DNA of 42,432 bases from Bacillota bacterium (GCA_023411215.1 JAEYOY010000085.1:1-42432); one strand, 5' to 3'; counted from the first letter of the stretch, positions 25,341 to 33,288 are shown. Numbers and translations: made by a program. The notes: a model not told the origin generated them from the letters alone.

Positions 25341-25391
25341 GAGCTTTATCCTTTCCATTGAGGTATAATAGAGATGATTGATCTATCTATT

Positions 25392-26039
25392 CTACTTATG
25401 AGCAACTAAAATAGTTGTGTTTTCTATACGAAATACCTTTTCTACTCGTGTAAATCCGGCCGTATGCAGCATTTCGATTTGATTTAGAATAGTACATGGA
25501 GTGTCATAATGATAAAACTCGTTGTTTGGAATACCCATTTCCTTACGGATACGGGCATTTTCTGCATAATAGAAATCTTCCTCTTCCTGGTTTTCCACCA
25601 TGTAATCGCACTCGATATAAACACCGTCCGGTGTTAAGGCTTGATTAATTTTTTTATAAAGAGCGATTTTTGCTTCATGTGAAAAATGATGCATAGTTTG
25701 AAAGGATATGGCACAATCATATGTAGCAAATCCCAAAGGAACATCGAAATAGCTGCCACAGATAAGCTGCAATGATTTCTCCGGATGCTTGGCCATTAAT
25801 TTATCGAGCATCGCTTGTGTTAAATCGATACCGGTTACTTTGATATCTGGCATTACTTTAAATATTTCGTCAAGTTCCAGGCCTGTTCCGCATCCCAGGT
25901 CGAGGAGAGATTTACATGACTGTGGAATCAACTTTGACATTTCGATATAACCCTCTTTGCAGCCGATCACATTAGTGAGCATATGCTCATCATATTCATC
26001 GACACGCGCAGTAAAAAAACAATCCATTTTTTCCATCAT
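25392..26039 (-). CDS. class I SAM-dependent methyltransferase
   Basis: A 215-residue cytoplasmic methyltransferase. SAM-binding motif I is LLDLGCGTGLELDE, followed by the acidic GIDLTQAMLD; post-motif segments are YDCAISFQTMHHFSH and LTPDGVYIECDY. The ribosome site AGAAGGAT lies just before two adjacent ATG codons (26039 and 26036); the second has better spacing. The substrate could be a small molecule; nothing near it tells more. Confidence 0.8.
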   Translation of the reverse strand: MMEKMDCFFTARVDEYDEHMLTNVIGCKEGYIEMSKLIPQSCKSLLDLGCGTGLELDEIFKVMPDIKVTGIDLTQAMLDKLMAKHPEKSLQLICGSYFDVPLGFATYDCAISFQTMHHFSHEAKIALYKKINQALTPDGVYIECDYMVENQEEEDFYYAENARIRKEMGIPNNEFYHYDTPCTILNQIEMLHTAGFTRVEKVFRIENTTILVAHK

Positions 26040-26219
26040 AATCCTTCTTTCATTATATATAACAAACCATAAGACAATTTCATTGATCAGCTATATTCCT
26101 TAACGTTATTTTAGCATTTTCTAATAGAAAAATATAGCTCAAACATTTTTATAATCGAATTTGAGTGGATGCATATGGAATCGACTTTTATCTCTTCCTG
26201 TAAGCCGATCGATCGTAGA

Positions 26220-26729
26220 TTAGTTCTTAGTATTGATTTGTTTTATTATCATATCAACTATTTCATTGGCTGTCATAGCTTTATTTAGTAATTGCTCAGG
26301 TATTATTTTTATATAATCTTTATCTCGCCACCAGCGTCTCATCTCGGTTTCTCCAAAGTCATCCGCATTCGGTTTTGTTTTATGACGATGTAATGTTTCT
26401 TCAAAGGGTACATCAAAGTAATAAGCGTATATACTGGGGCCATATGCACTTTTTACACATTCAAATAGCTCCTGGTACCAATCAGCATAAAGGATACCTT
26501 CCAGTATCACAATATCGCAATTTAAACTTCCGTATTTGACTAATTCTATAAGCAATCCGATTGCTTGTGTTTGTGGGTCATCTCTTACATACAAAACATC
26601 ACGTCTTACCACATCCTGTGAAATAAGCATGGTTCCGTGTCCAAAATATTTTTGGAGCTCCTTAGAGATAGTTGTCTTTCCGCTTCCAGAATTTCCTCTT
26701 AATATAATAATTATGGGCACTTTAAGCAT
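26220..26729 (-). CDS. P-loop kinase-like protein
   Basis: A 169-residue P-loop protein: Walker A GNSGSGKTT (residues 12-20), ISQDVVRRD in the position of a substrate-binding loop, DIVILEGILY as Walker B, and YYFDVPFEETLHRHKT as the lid region. This matches small-molecule kinases of the AAA_33/zeta-like type that phosphorylate nucleosides or antibiotics. Start: ATG 26729 follows GAGAGGA; ATG 26750 lacks a site. A GNAT gene lies upstream on the same strand. No antitoxin is present, which argues against a zeta toxin. Confidence 0.72.
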   Translation of the reverse strand: MLKVPIIIILRGNSGSGKTTISKELQKYFGHGTMLISQDVVRRDVLYVRDDPQTQAIGLLIELVKYGSLNCDIVILEGILYADWYQELFECVKSAYGPSIYAYYFDVPFEETLHRHKTKPNADDFGETEMRRWWRDKDYIKIIPEQLLNKAMTANEIVDMIIKQINTKN

Positions 26730-26850
26730 GGTCGTTCCTCTCAAATTCATATTTATCAGCTTTACGGTTATTCATCAAACACAATACCATCTTAAGTTCG
26801 TTTCAGAATGCCGTCCTTTTATAAGAATAGTTCCTTTATAGTTCATAGAT

Positions 26851-27327
26851 TTAGATATACATTTCCAATTCCAATTCATCATTAAGGGGTATATTATTAT
26901 CGCCTATTAACGGGACATCAGGCTTTATTTTTCTAACATGATCCATCGCATCTATATATAGCTTTGTCAGATGAAATCCCCTTTTCTGAAAAAATCCAAT
27001 TGCCCTTAGGTTATCATTCGTAGTAATAACACGTAATAGGTGGCACTTATTAAGCTTGGCATATTCTTTTACCTTTTCGACTAATGAAGTACCAATCCCT
27101 TGATTTTGAATTTTACTATCAAGTGATAAAATATCGCATATTTGATTGGTTATTCTATGTGTTATCAAACCTACCACAGTATCACCTTCGTAAGCCACAA
27201 ATCCTGATTCATCCTTTAAATCAAATACTTCACCTTCCCTAAGAACTATTACTGAGCTTCCCCATGCTCGTTGAAGGAATTCGTATATTATGAGCTTATC
27301 ATTTTCTTCTATATTCTTAATATTCAT
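26851..27327 (-). CDS. GNAT family N-acetyltransferase
   Basis: A 158-residue acetyltransferase: EGDTVVGLITHRI, motif A as KIQNQGIGTSLVEKVKEYA, and the NDNLRAIGFFQKRGFHL region near the C-terminus. Ribosome site GGGGTGG is 5 nt before ATG 27327; ATG 27330 and GTG 27336 are alternatives. Its two-part C-terminus (PDVPLIGDNNIPLNDELELE) is typical of a subgroup of clostridial GNATs of unknown substrate. Confidence 0.8.
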   Translation of the reverse strand: MNIKNIEENDKLIIYEFLQRAWGSSVIVLREGEVFDLKDESGFVAYEGDTVVGLITHRITNQICDILSLDSKIQNQGIGTSLVEKVKEYAKLNKCHLLRVITTNDNLRAIGFFQKRGFHLTKLYIDAMDHVRKIKPDVPLIGDNNIPLNDELELEMYI

Positions 27328-27336
27328 CATATCCAC

Positions 27337-27599
27337 CCCATTTTTATATGTGAGAGTACTAGAAGGTTTTCCATAAAATAAATAACGTAACTCAAAGCAT
27401 TATTGGTATACTTCTTAACCAGCAGCATACCAATGAATCTGAATTTATTGTAGCTTACTTAATTACAAAAGTAAACATATTTTACCAGGGTGATTTTGTC
27501 ACTTAATAAAAAATCAATAGACACACGAATAAGTATCATAGACATTCATTTTAGTATCGGTGCTCCTTACATGGCCTAAATTACGAACGAAGTTTATTC
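27337..27599. other. intergenic region with a possible integrase tail remnant
   Basis: No intact gene. On the reverse strand at 27514-27597 a short frame reads NLGHVRSTDTKMNVYDTYS before a stop. The 'LGH....T...Y..YS' pattern resembles the C-terminal catalytic segment of tyrosine recombinases. It is too short to be sure. Confidence 0.25.
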
Positions 27600-27629
27600 T
27601 TGACATTACTTTATCGGTTGTGTTAATAT
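27600..27629 (+). promoter_or_regulatory. promoter of the HisRS leader
   Basis: Consensus TTGACA (27600-27605) and TAATAT (27624-27629), 18-nt spacer. Predicted start near 27636, about 25 nt before the leader peptide. Confidence 0.7.
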
Positions 27630-27660
27630 TTCCTAAAATCTAATTAAGAGGTAAAAAACC

Positions 27661-27696
27661 ATGTTTCTTACAATGATCCATCATCATCATACCTAG
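27661..27696 (+). CDS. His-rich leader peptide of the HisRS gene
   Basis: An 11-residue frame MFLTMIHHHHT with four consecutive CAT codons and then TAG. It has its own ribosome site AAGAGG (27646-27651) at 9-nt spacing. It lies between the promoter and an attenuator hairpin set in front of a histidyl-tRNA synthetase gene. Ribosome stalling at the His codons when charged tRNA-His is scarce would change folding of the RNA downstream, as with hisL of enteric bacteria. Function inferred from architecture; the sequence itself is unambiguous. Confidence 0.8.
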   Translation: MFLTMIHHHHT

Positions 27697-27720
27697 AACG
27701 ATTGTATTTGTGTTTAGTCA

Positions 27721-27813
27721 CGAGTACAGTCGCATTTTGGCGTACTCGAGATGATTGGTAATTGTGGAATAACAATTAATGCCGTCCGAGTATCAATTCG
27801 GGCGGCTATTTTT
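27721..27813 (+). promoter_or_regulatory. transcription attenuator of the HisRS gene
   Basis: Four segments can pair alternately. Hairpin 1:2 is CGAGTAC (27721-27727) with GTACTCG (27742-27748). Terminator 3:4 is GCCGTCCGA (27781-27789) with TCGGGCGGC (27798-27806), loop about 8 nt, then TATTTTTAT. The antiterminator 2:3 is TACTCG (27743-27748) with CGAGTA (27787-27792), which would destroy the terminator. The terminator ends only about 15 nt before the start codon. No T-box consensus (GGTGG type) is present. Confidence 0.75.
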
Positions 27814-27827
27814 ATGAAAGGAGCAAT

Positions 27828-29060
27828 ATGAAAACAGCAGCAGTAAAAGGAACAAAAGATTTTCTGCCAAAGGAAATGGCACTAAGAGATTATATGCAGA
27901 ATAGAATTCTGGAGGTATATCAGAATAATGGCTTCAACCGTATATCAACCCCCATCTTGGAAGATATCGAAAATCTTGATAAAAGTGAGGGCGGAGACAA
28001 TCTGAACCTGATTTTCAAGGTGCTTAAGAGAGGAGATAAACTGAAGGAAGCATTTGAAAAGGGACGGGTCAATGAACTTTGTGATATGGGTTTACGATAT
28101 GATCTGACATTACCCTTAAGCCGCTATTATGCCAAGAACAAAGAAAAATTAATGTTACCCTTTAAATGCATTCAGATTGATAAGGTCTACCGTGCAGAGC
28201 GTCCGCAACGGGGTAGGGACCGAGAATTCATTCAATGTGATATTGATATAATTGGTTCTGATTCAATCAATTCGGAAATTGAATTGATTGATATTACAGC
28301 AAAAGCATTAATATCAGTTGGAATTAATGATTTTACCATAAAGCTTAATGACAGACGTTTATTAAAATCAATATTACTATCCTTCGGACTTGAAGAAAAC
28401 CAGGTTGACGGTGTGTGCATTTCAATCGATAAGCTAAATAAGATCGGTGTTTCCGGATTGAGAACTGAACTCGAGGAAAAGAAGGTTGAGGAAGCTGTTA
28501 TTGATAAAATTATGTACCTGATAGGTAATAAAGTTGGTCTGGATGATGTGGAGAGTGTAACAGAAGAGAAGAATATATTAGAGGACCTGAAGCAAATCAT
28601 TTATTCTATTAATGAAATCTCGAAGGGCAGCTACGATATACAATTTGATTTCACTCTTGTTCGTGGCCAAGGATATTATACGGGTACGATATTTGAGATA
28701 GAAAGCAATAAATTTAAAAGCTCTATTGGTGGTGGAGGTAGATATGATAATCTGATCGGTAAGTTTACCGGGGAGAAGGTGCCTGCGGTTGGTTTTTCCA
28801 TTGGTTTTGAAAGAATCTTTACATTACTTATGGAAGATGGATTCCAAATTCCTGATTCGAAGAATAGGATAGCAGTGATTTATAAGAGCAAAGATTTCTT
28901 ACAAGCTTATACCCAAGCAGAAGAGTATCGTGATCGATTTGATGTTGTTCTTTATGAGATGCCCCAAAAATTAGGAAAATTCATAGATAAGCTTATTCTA
29001 AACGGCTATTATGGATTTTATGTTTATGGTGAGGGAAATGAAATCAAAGAGCTTAAGTAA
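27828..29060 (+). CDS. hisS: histidyl-tRNA synthetase, short C-terminal domain
   Basis: Class II synthetase that charges tRNA-His. Motifs: GTKDFLPKE start, RYDLTLPLSRY, motif 2 as YRAERPQRGRDREFIQCDID, the HisA-type LVRGQGYYTGTIFE, and motif 3 in GGGGRYDNLIG with VGFSIGFERI. Two positions usually L-D in RGLDYYTG are Q-G here. Only about 80 residues follow motif 3, roughly 25 fewer than normal, so the anticodon-binding domain is shortened (total 410). AAAGGAG precedes ATG 27828. It stands alone, not beside aspS, so it may be a second, regulated copy. ATG start and active-site motifs suggest a working enzyme; a regulatory role is possible. Confidence 0.85.
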   Translation: MKTAAVKGTKDFLPKEMALRDYMQNRILEVYQNNGFNRISTPILEDIENLDKSEGGDNLNLIFKVLKRGDKLKEAFEKGRVNELCDMGLRYDLTLPLSRYYAKNKEKLMLPFKCIQIDKVYRAERPQRGRDREFIQCDIDIIGSDSINSEIELIDITAKALISVGINDFTIKLNDRRLLKSILLSFGLEENQVDGVCISIDKLNKIGVSGLRTELEEKKVEEAVIDKIMYLIGNKVGLDDVESVTEEKNILEDLKQIIYSINEISKGSYDIQFDFTLVRGQGYYTGTIFEIESNKFKSSIGGGGRYDNLIGKFTGEKVPAVGFSIGFERIFTLLMEDGFQIPDSKNRIAVIYKSKDFLQAYTQAEEYRDRFDVVLYEMPQKLGKFIDKLILNGYYGFYVYGEGNEIKELK

Positions 29061-29082
29061 TATTCTTAGTTCATAATAACCG

Positions 29083-29111
29083 ATCGAAAGCACGCTGCGC
29101 GAACTTTCGAT
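29083..29111 (+). terminator. weak hairpin after hisS
   Basis: ATCGAAAG and CTTTCGAT pair around 13 nt; no T tract follows. A weak end signal at best. Confidence 0.3.
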
Positions 29112-29190
29112 TATCATGAGTTAATAAAGAATTGAACAGCGAGCCTGCAATGTTCCGGTCTTATGGACAATGATAATTGTTTTGGACAAC

Positions 29191-29224
29191 AAAAAAGACA
29201 CGGATAAAATTCTTTATCCGTGTC
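29191..29224 (-). terminator. terminator of the cold-shock gene
   Basis: A perfect 12-bp stem, GACACGGATAAA (29197-29208) with 29213-29224 around ATTC; TTTTTT follows on the reverse strand (29191-29196). Confidence 0.9.
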
Positions 29225-29245
29225 TGATTCTAAGCGATTTTCGAA

Positions 29246-29449
29246 TTATGCTAATACAACATTAACAGCTTGTAAACCACGAGCGCCGTTAGTAATGTCA
29301 AACATAACATTCTGATTTTCTTCTAAAGACTTAAAGCCTTCAGCAGCGATTCCTGAGAAATGTACGAATACATCTTCACCAGTCTCGTCGTTAGTAATAA
29401 ATCCAAATCCCTTTTGTGCGTTAAACCATTTAACTGTACCTTTATTCAT
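29246..29449 (-). CDS. csp: cold-shock domain protein
   Basis: A 67-residue single-domain nucleic-acid chaperone that keeps mRNA unfolded. The RNA-binding motifs are KGFGFI (RNP1) and VFVHF (RNP2), with the usual start MNKGTVKWFNAQKGFGF and end RGLQAVNVV. The ribosome site is AGGAGGT, 7 nt before ATG. Transcription probably starts near 29575, which gives a leader of about 125 nt with a long hairpin, the arrangement seen for cold-induced csp genes. A single gene with its own promoter and terminator. Confidence 0.96.
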   Translation of the reverse strand: MNKGTVKWFNAQKGFGFITNDETGEDVFVHFSGIAAEGFKSLEENQNVMFDITNGARGLQAVNVVLA

Positions 29450-29498
29450 GAAAGATACCTCCTAATAATATTGTTTATTCTACGCTGAAAATAAAAAA

Positions 29499-29551
29499 TC
29501 ACATATTTTTGTAAAGCATTAAGTAGATTAATGATTTACAAAAATATGTGA
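29499..29551 (-). promoter_or_regulatory. AT-rich 23-bp hairpin in the csp leader
   Basis: TCACATATTTTTGTAAA (29499-29515) pairs perfectly with 29535-29551, and inside it CATTAA (29517-29522) with TTAATG (29528-29533), 5-nt loop. It lies at about +25 to +77 of the predicted transcript, 50 nt upstream of the start codon. No long T tract follows, so it is not a typical terminator. Confidence 0.75.
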
Positions 29552-29581
29552 ATCAAATCTTGCATCTCAAATAACTTCCTT

Positions 29582-29610
29582 ATAATAACATGGATATCTA
29601 TCGCTGTCAA
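29582..29610 (-). promoter_or_regulatory. csp promoter
   Basis: Reverse strand TTGACA (29605-29610), 17-nt spacer, TATTAT (29582-29587): strong sigma-A. Confidence 0.8.
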
Positions 29611-29858
29611 TACTATTTTGTAATTATAATAGAGGTAATATATGGAAGATATGATTTATATGCTTGTATATTTATGTCTATTATCAAGTATTTCTACAGG
29701 AATGACCGCGTGAAGCGGAAAACGTCAAAACCCAGAAAACCTGTTCATCAGACGAATTGCTGTCCGAATAGCAAAAATAGTCAAGAAAAGTATAATTGAA
29801 AAAAGGTATGATGAACTAATGTAGTAAAAAAATGAAAAGGGAGGACAACAAACCCTAC

Positions 29859-29892
29859 AGTATACCACCAACTCTAGAGCCAGTGGTATACT
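29859..29892. promoter_or_regulatory. 34-bp nested dyad, candidate operator of the ABC-2 operon
   Basis: AGTATACCAC (29859-29868) and GTGGTATACT (29883-29892) are perfect inverted arms around a centred palindrome CTCTAGAG. It lies 30 nt before the ATPase start, downstream of a TATAAT at 29791-29796. Repressor or MerR-type activator site likely; no regulator gene is adjacent. Confidence 0.6.
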
Positions 29893-29921
29893 TTGAAACA
29901 TCAAAAAGGAGAGTGAAGAAT

Positions 29922-30656
29922 ATGAATGTTGCAATTAAGGTAGAGCAGATCTCTAAAGCGTATAGAGGACTGCCAGCAGTCAAGGGCTTAAACCTGTCAA
30001 TCGAATACGGCCAGGTATTTGGATTGCTAGGAGCGAACGGTGCCGGTAAAAGTACCAGTATCGAGTGTATTCTCGGAACAAAAGAGGCGGACAGTGGAAA
30101 AGTTACGATCATGGGTATGAATCCGATAAGAGACCGAAAAAAGCTATTTCAAAATGTTGGTGTACAGTTTCAGGAGGCAAATTATCAGAATGAAATAACG
30201 GTGAGTGAATTATGTGAGGAGACAGCAGCTCTGTACCAGAACCCTGCGGATTGGCATCAGCTGCTTGCACAATTTGGTATCTCGGATAAGATCAATAGTG
30301 CAGTCAAGAATCTTTCGGGGGGACAGCGACAGAGATTATTTATCGTACTTGCTTTAATTCCTAATCCGCAAGTGGTTTTTCTGGATGAATTGACAAACGG
30401 ATTGGATGCGAAAGCCAGACGAGATGTTTGGAAAATTCTTGAGGATCTTAAGAAAAAAGGGCTTACAATCCTGCTGACTTCGCATTTCATGGACGAGGTA
30501 GAGGTCCTATGTGATGAAATCTGTATTCTGAAGCACGGCGAGACGGTGTTTTACGGTACTGTAGAAGAAGCAATCGCAAGCAGTCCCTATGATAAATTTG
30601 AAGATGCGTATCTCTGGTACGCAGATGAGGAGGATAAGAAGAATGAAGACCTTTAA
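29922..30656 (+). CDS. ABC-2 type transporter, ATP-binding protein
   Basis: A 244-residue ATPase of a drug- or lantibiotic-type ABC-2 exporter. Walker A is GANGAGKST, the Q-loop is in GVQFQEANYQ, the signature is LSGGQRQR, Walker B is VVFLDELTNGLD with Leu instead of the common Pro after the catalytic Glu, and the H-loop is TSHFMDE. Start: ATG 29922 follows AAAAAGGAG; a reading from 29832 runs through the operator dyad and lacks a site. The end overlaps the permease gene by 14 nt. Confidence 0.92.
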   Translation: MNVAIKVEQISKAYRGLPAVKGLNLSIEYGQVFGLLGANGAGKSTSIECILGTKEADSGKVTIMGMNPIRDRKKLFQNVGVQFQEANYQNEITVSELCEETAALYQNPADWHQLLAQFGISDKINSAVKNLSGGQRQRLFIVLALIPNPQVVFLDELTNGLDAKARRDVWKILEDLKKKGLTILLTSHFMDEVEVLCDEICILKHGETVFYGTVEEAIASSPYDKFEDAYLWYADEEDKKNEDL

Positions 30657-31386
30657 GAAGATGCTGAAGGTAGAAGCAGTGCTCTCACTGCGAGATATGA
30701 ATATGCTGATCTTTGCGATTATTATGCCACTGGTGGTAATGATTATAATTGGTATTATTTACGGGAGGAAGGCGGCCTTTGACGGTGCGGGATATACCTT
30801 TATAGAACAGTCCTTTGGAGCTATGTCCTCTATTGCTATCTTGGCAGGAGGTACGATGGGACTGCCGATTCTGGTTTCCGATTATAGGGAGCGTAAAATT
30901 CTGAAGCGATTTCAAGTTACTCCGATCAGTCCGGCATTGATTTTATCGGTGCAAGTTACCATCTATGCTCTGTATTCTGCCTGCTCGCTGTTAATTCTCT
31001 GGATTGTAGCAAAGTTGTTCTTTGGATTTGTGATGCATGGCTCATGGCTCACGTTTATCGGTGGCTGGCTGATGGTACTGGTGTCCATGCTAAGTATTGG
31101 CATGATGGTAGGTGGTATTGCAAAAAACAGTAAAAGAGCAGGCATCATTGCCAGCCTTCTATATTTCCCCATGCTGATTTTCTCGGGAGCCACCTTGCCC
31201 TATGAAATCATGCCCAGGCCATTACAAATATTCAGCAACATCCTGCCGATGACGCAAGGCATTAAGCTGTTGAAGGCAGCGTCCCTCGGTTTACCGATGG
31301 ACAGTGTGTTGATCCCTATCGTTGCTATAATAATACTCGCAATCGTATGCATTGGTGTTTCACTCAAAGCTTTTAAATGGGAGTAG
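30643..31386 (+). CDS. ABC-2 type transporter, permease
   Basis: A 247-residue integral membrane protein with six hydrophobic segments, the first at about 20-40 (MLIFAIIMPLVVMIIIGIIY). The ABC-2 signature region FSGATLPYEIMPRPLQIFSN and LPMTQGIKLLK lies between segments 5 and 6. ATG 30643 follows GAGGAGGATAAGAA and lies inside the end of the ATPase gene, so the two are coupled and form one exporter. Substrate unknown; such pairs often give resistance to antimicrobial compounds. Confidence 0.9.
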   Translation: MKTFKKMLKVEAVLSLRDMNMLIFAIIMPLVVMIIIGIIYGRKAAFDGAGYTFIEQSFGAMSSIAILAGGTMGLPILVSDYRERKILKRFQVTPISPALILSVQVTIYALYSACSLLILWIVAKLFFGFVMHGSWLTFIGGWLMVLVSMLSIGMMVGGIAKNSKRAGIIASLLYFPMLIFSGATLPYEIMPRPLQIFSNILPMTQGIKLLKAASLGLPMDSVLIPIVAIIILAIVCIGVSLKAFKWE

Positions 31387-31418
31387 TTAGGGCTCTACGC
31401 AAAACCTGAATAGATGAT

Positions 31419-31463
31419 ATGTAAGCTAATTGTTCTTCTCTGTAACAAACAATTAGCTTACAT
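31419..31463. terminator. inverted repeat between convergent transporter and glyS genes
   Basis: ATGTAAGCTAATTGTT (31419-31434) and its perfect complement at 31448-31463, 13-nt loop. There is no T tract, so termination is uncertain. Confidence 0.5.
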
Positions 31464-31505
31464 AGATATTTAACAGCAATAATCTCATACATCTATGGTA
31501 TATCA

Positions 31506-32882
31506 TTAATGAAATGAATTAACCTTATTTGATAAATAATTATGCAATTCCTTAACTTCAAGGACAATCTGTTTCATTGTATCACGATCTCTTATTGTAA
31601 CAGTATCATTTTCAAGTGTATTGTTATCGATTGTTATGGCATATGGAATTCCGATGGCATCTCCTCGGCGGTAACGCTTTCCGATATTAGCGGCATCATC
31701 ATAGGATACCATAAAATGCTTCTTTAATTCATTATAGATCTCCATGGCTTTGGCAGAATGGTTTTTCTTGATCAAAGGAAGAATGTTGACTTTGATCGGT
31801 GCAAGAAAGGGCTTTATTCTTAATACCAGTCTGGTGTCCCCTCCCTCTAATTCCTCTACTGCAAGTGCCTCGAATAAGATGGCTAAGAATAAGCGGTCAA
31901 GTCCATACGTGGATTCGATAACATAGGGAATATATTTTTCATTTGTATTTGCATCAAAGTATTCCATACTTTTTTTTGAGAATTCTTGATGTCTTTGTAA
32001 GTCAAAGTCTGTTCTATTATGCGTCCCGTTAATCTCACCCCAGCCAAAGGGAAATAGGTACTCAATATCACATGCGGCTTTCGCATAATGTGCTAATTTC
32101 TCGTGGTCATGAAAGCGTAAGTGCTCATTAGTCAACCCGATGAATTGAAAAAATTCAATTCCATAATTCTTAAAATACTCGTATAAAGTATCATCTTCAC
32201 CCTGCTTGCAGAAGGTCTGATATTCCATTTGTTCAAATTCAATTGTTCGGAAGGTGAAATTACCGGGTGTAATTTCGTTTCGGAAGGCCTTTCCGATCTG
32301 TCCGATCGAAAATGGGAGCTTGGTTCTTGTGGTTCTTAATACATTATTGAAGTTAACATATTCACCCTGAGCATTTTCCGGTCTTAGATATACAGTATTG
32401 GCAGCATCCTGAGTCACACCGCGCTGCGTGGCAAACATAAGATTGAACTGACGAATGTCAGTAAAGTTAGTCTTGCCGCATTTTGGGCAGGGAACTTGAT
32501 TGGTTCGAATATATTCCAGCATCTCTTCTTGAGACATAGAATCAGTACTGGCTAAGGCATCAAAATTACTGATTAGATTATCAGCTCGGTGTCGGGTCTT
32601 ACATTCCTTACAGTCCAGCAGAGGATCTGTAAAGCTGTCGAGATGACCACTGGCTTTCCAGGTGGTAGGATTCATTAGTATATCTGAGTCTAACTCGTAG
32701 CTGTTATCCCTCATCTGAATAAAGTAGTATCTCCATGCATCTTTTATATTGTTTTTTAATCTCGTTCCTAGAGGACCATAATCCCAGGTGTTTGCTAATC
32801 CACCATATATTTCACTGCCTTGAAATATAAAGCCATACTGATTGCAATAAGACATCATCTCATCCATTGTTATTTTACCCAT
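31506..32882 (-). CDS. glyS: glycyl-tRNA synthetase, alpha2 type
   Basis: Single-chain (alpha2) class II GlyRS that charges tRNA-Gly, 458 residues. Signatures: IYGGLANTWDYGPLG near the start, the zinc-type pairs CKEC and CPKC, motif 2 as IGQIGKAFRNEITPGNFTFR, and YVIESTYGLDRLFLA (motif 3), then an anticodon-binding domain. Start: ATG 32882 is 8 nt after AGGAGG; ATG 32888 is too close. Regulated by the glycine T-box upstream. Replaces the alpha2beta2 glyQ-glyS enzyme of many bacteria. Confidence 0.96.
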   Translation of the reverse strand: MGKITMDEMMSYCNQYGFIFQGSEIYGGLANTWDYGPLGTRLKNNIKDAWRYYFIQMRDNSYELDSDILMNPTTWKASGHLDSFTDPLLDCKECKTRHRADNLISNFDALASTDSMSQEEMLEYIRTNQVPCPKCGKTNFTDIRQFNLMFATQRGVTQDAANTVYLRPENAQGEYVNFNNVLRTTRTKLPFSIGQIGKAFRNEITPGNFTFRTIEFEQMEYQTFCKQGEDDTLYEYFKNYGIEFFQFIGLTNEHLRFHDHEKLAHYAKAACDIEYLFPFGWGEINGTHNRTDFDLQRHQEFSKKSMEYFDANTNEKYIPYVIESTYGLDRLFLAILFEALAVEELEGGDTRLVLRIKPFLAPIKVNILPLIKKNHSAKAMEIYNELKKHFMVSYDDAANIGKRYRRGDAIGIPYAITIDNNTLENDTVTIRDRDTMKQIVLEVKELHNYLSNKVNSFH

Positions 32883-32951
32883 CTGCATTACCTCCTGATT
32901 ATATTTATGGCAATAGAAAATTATTAGAGCGAGTTTTCTATTGTTTATATT

Positions 32952-33282
32952 AAAAAAAGTCCGCTCTAAGCTTTACGCTTAGGGCGAACTTGATTTCATG
33001 ATATAGAAAGTTCTTTGCTTTCTATCATATAAGTCCGTGGTACCACCTAAATTCAGTAAGAATATCAATTATTCTTATCTGCTCTCTGACAGCACGAGAT
33101 TCCTCTTTATGCTGCTTCCTTGATAACGGGGGAAAACCCGGTGTAATCTAATCAGATACAATCCTTTCAATTAACAGCTCAAAGGTGCCTTCTATATATT
33201 CGCTATAAAGATTTTCACCGTCCATCTTCTCTCTGAAAAAACGTTTATATATACTATTCCTCGTCAAAGCCTTTTATATATT
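32952..33282 (-). promoter_or_regulatory. glycine T-box leader of glyS
   Basis: On the reverse strand: stem I region with AGAGAG and GGTGAAAATC, a GGC specifier codon in GAAGGCACC (33187-33189), the T-box proper AGGTGGTACCACGG (33035-33048), and a terminator at 32952-32991 (AGTTCGCCCTAAGC with GCTTAGAGCGGACT, then TTTTTTT). Uncharged tRNA-Gly would pair with specifier and T-box and allow read-through. The bulge reads TGGT, matching a tRNA with A at position 73. Confidence 0.92.
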
Positions 33283-33288
33283 TTATAT

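Noticed and set aside
26220..26729. Zeta-type toxin of a toxin-antitoxin pair
   Set aside because: P-loop kinase motifs only; no epsilon-like antitoxin beside it.
27337..27827. His T-box in front of hisS
   Set aside because: No GGTGG-type T-box sequence, no stem I features; the leader peptide and attenuator explain the region better.
29590..29829. Frames of 30-69 codons between csp and the ABC-2 genes on the + strand
   Set aside because: They overlap the csp promoter, lack ribosome sites and match no family; possibly a decayed regulator gene.
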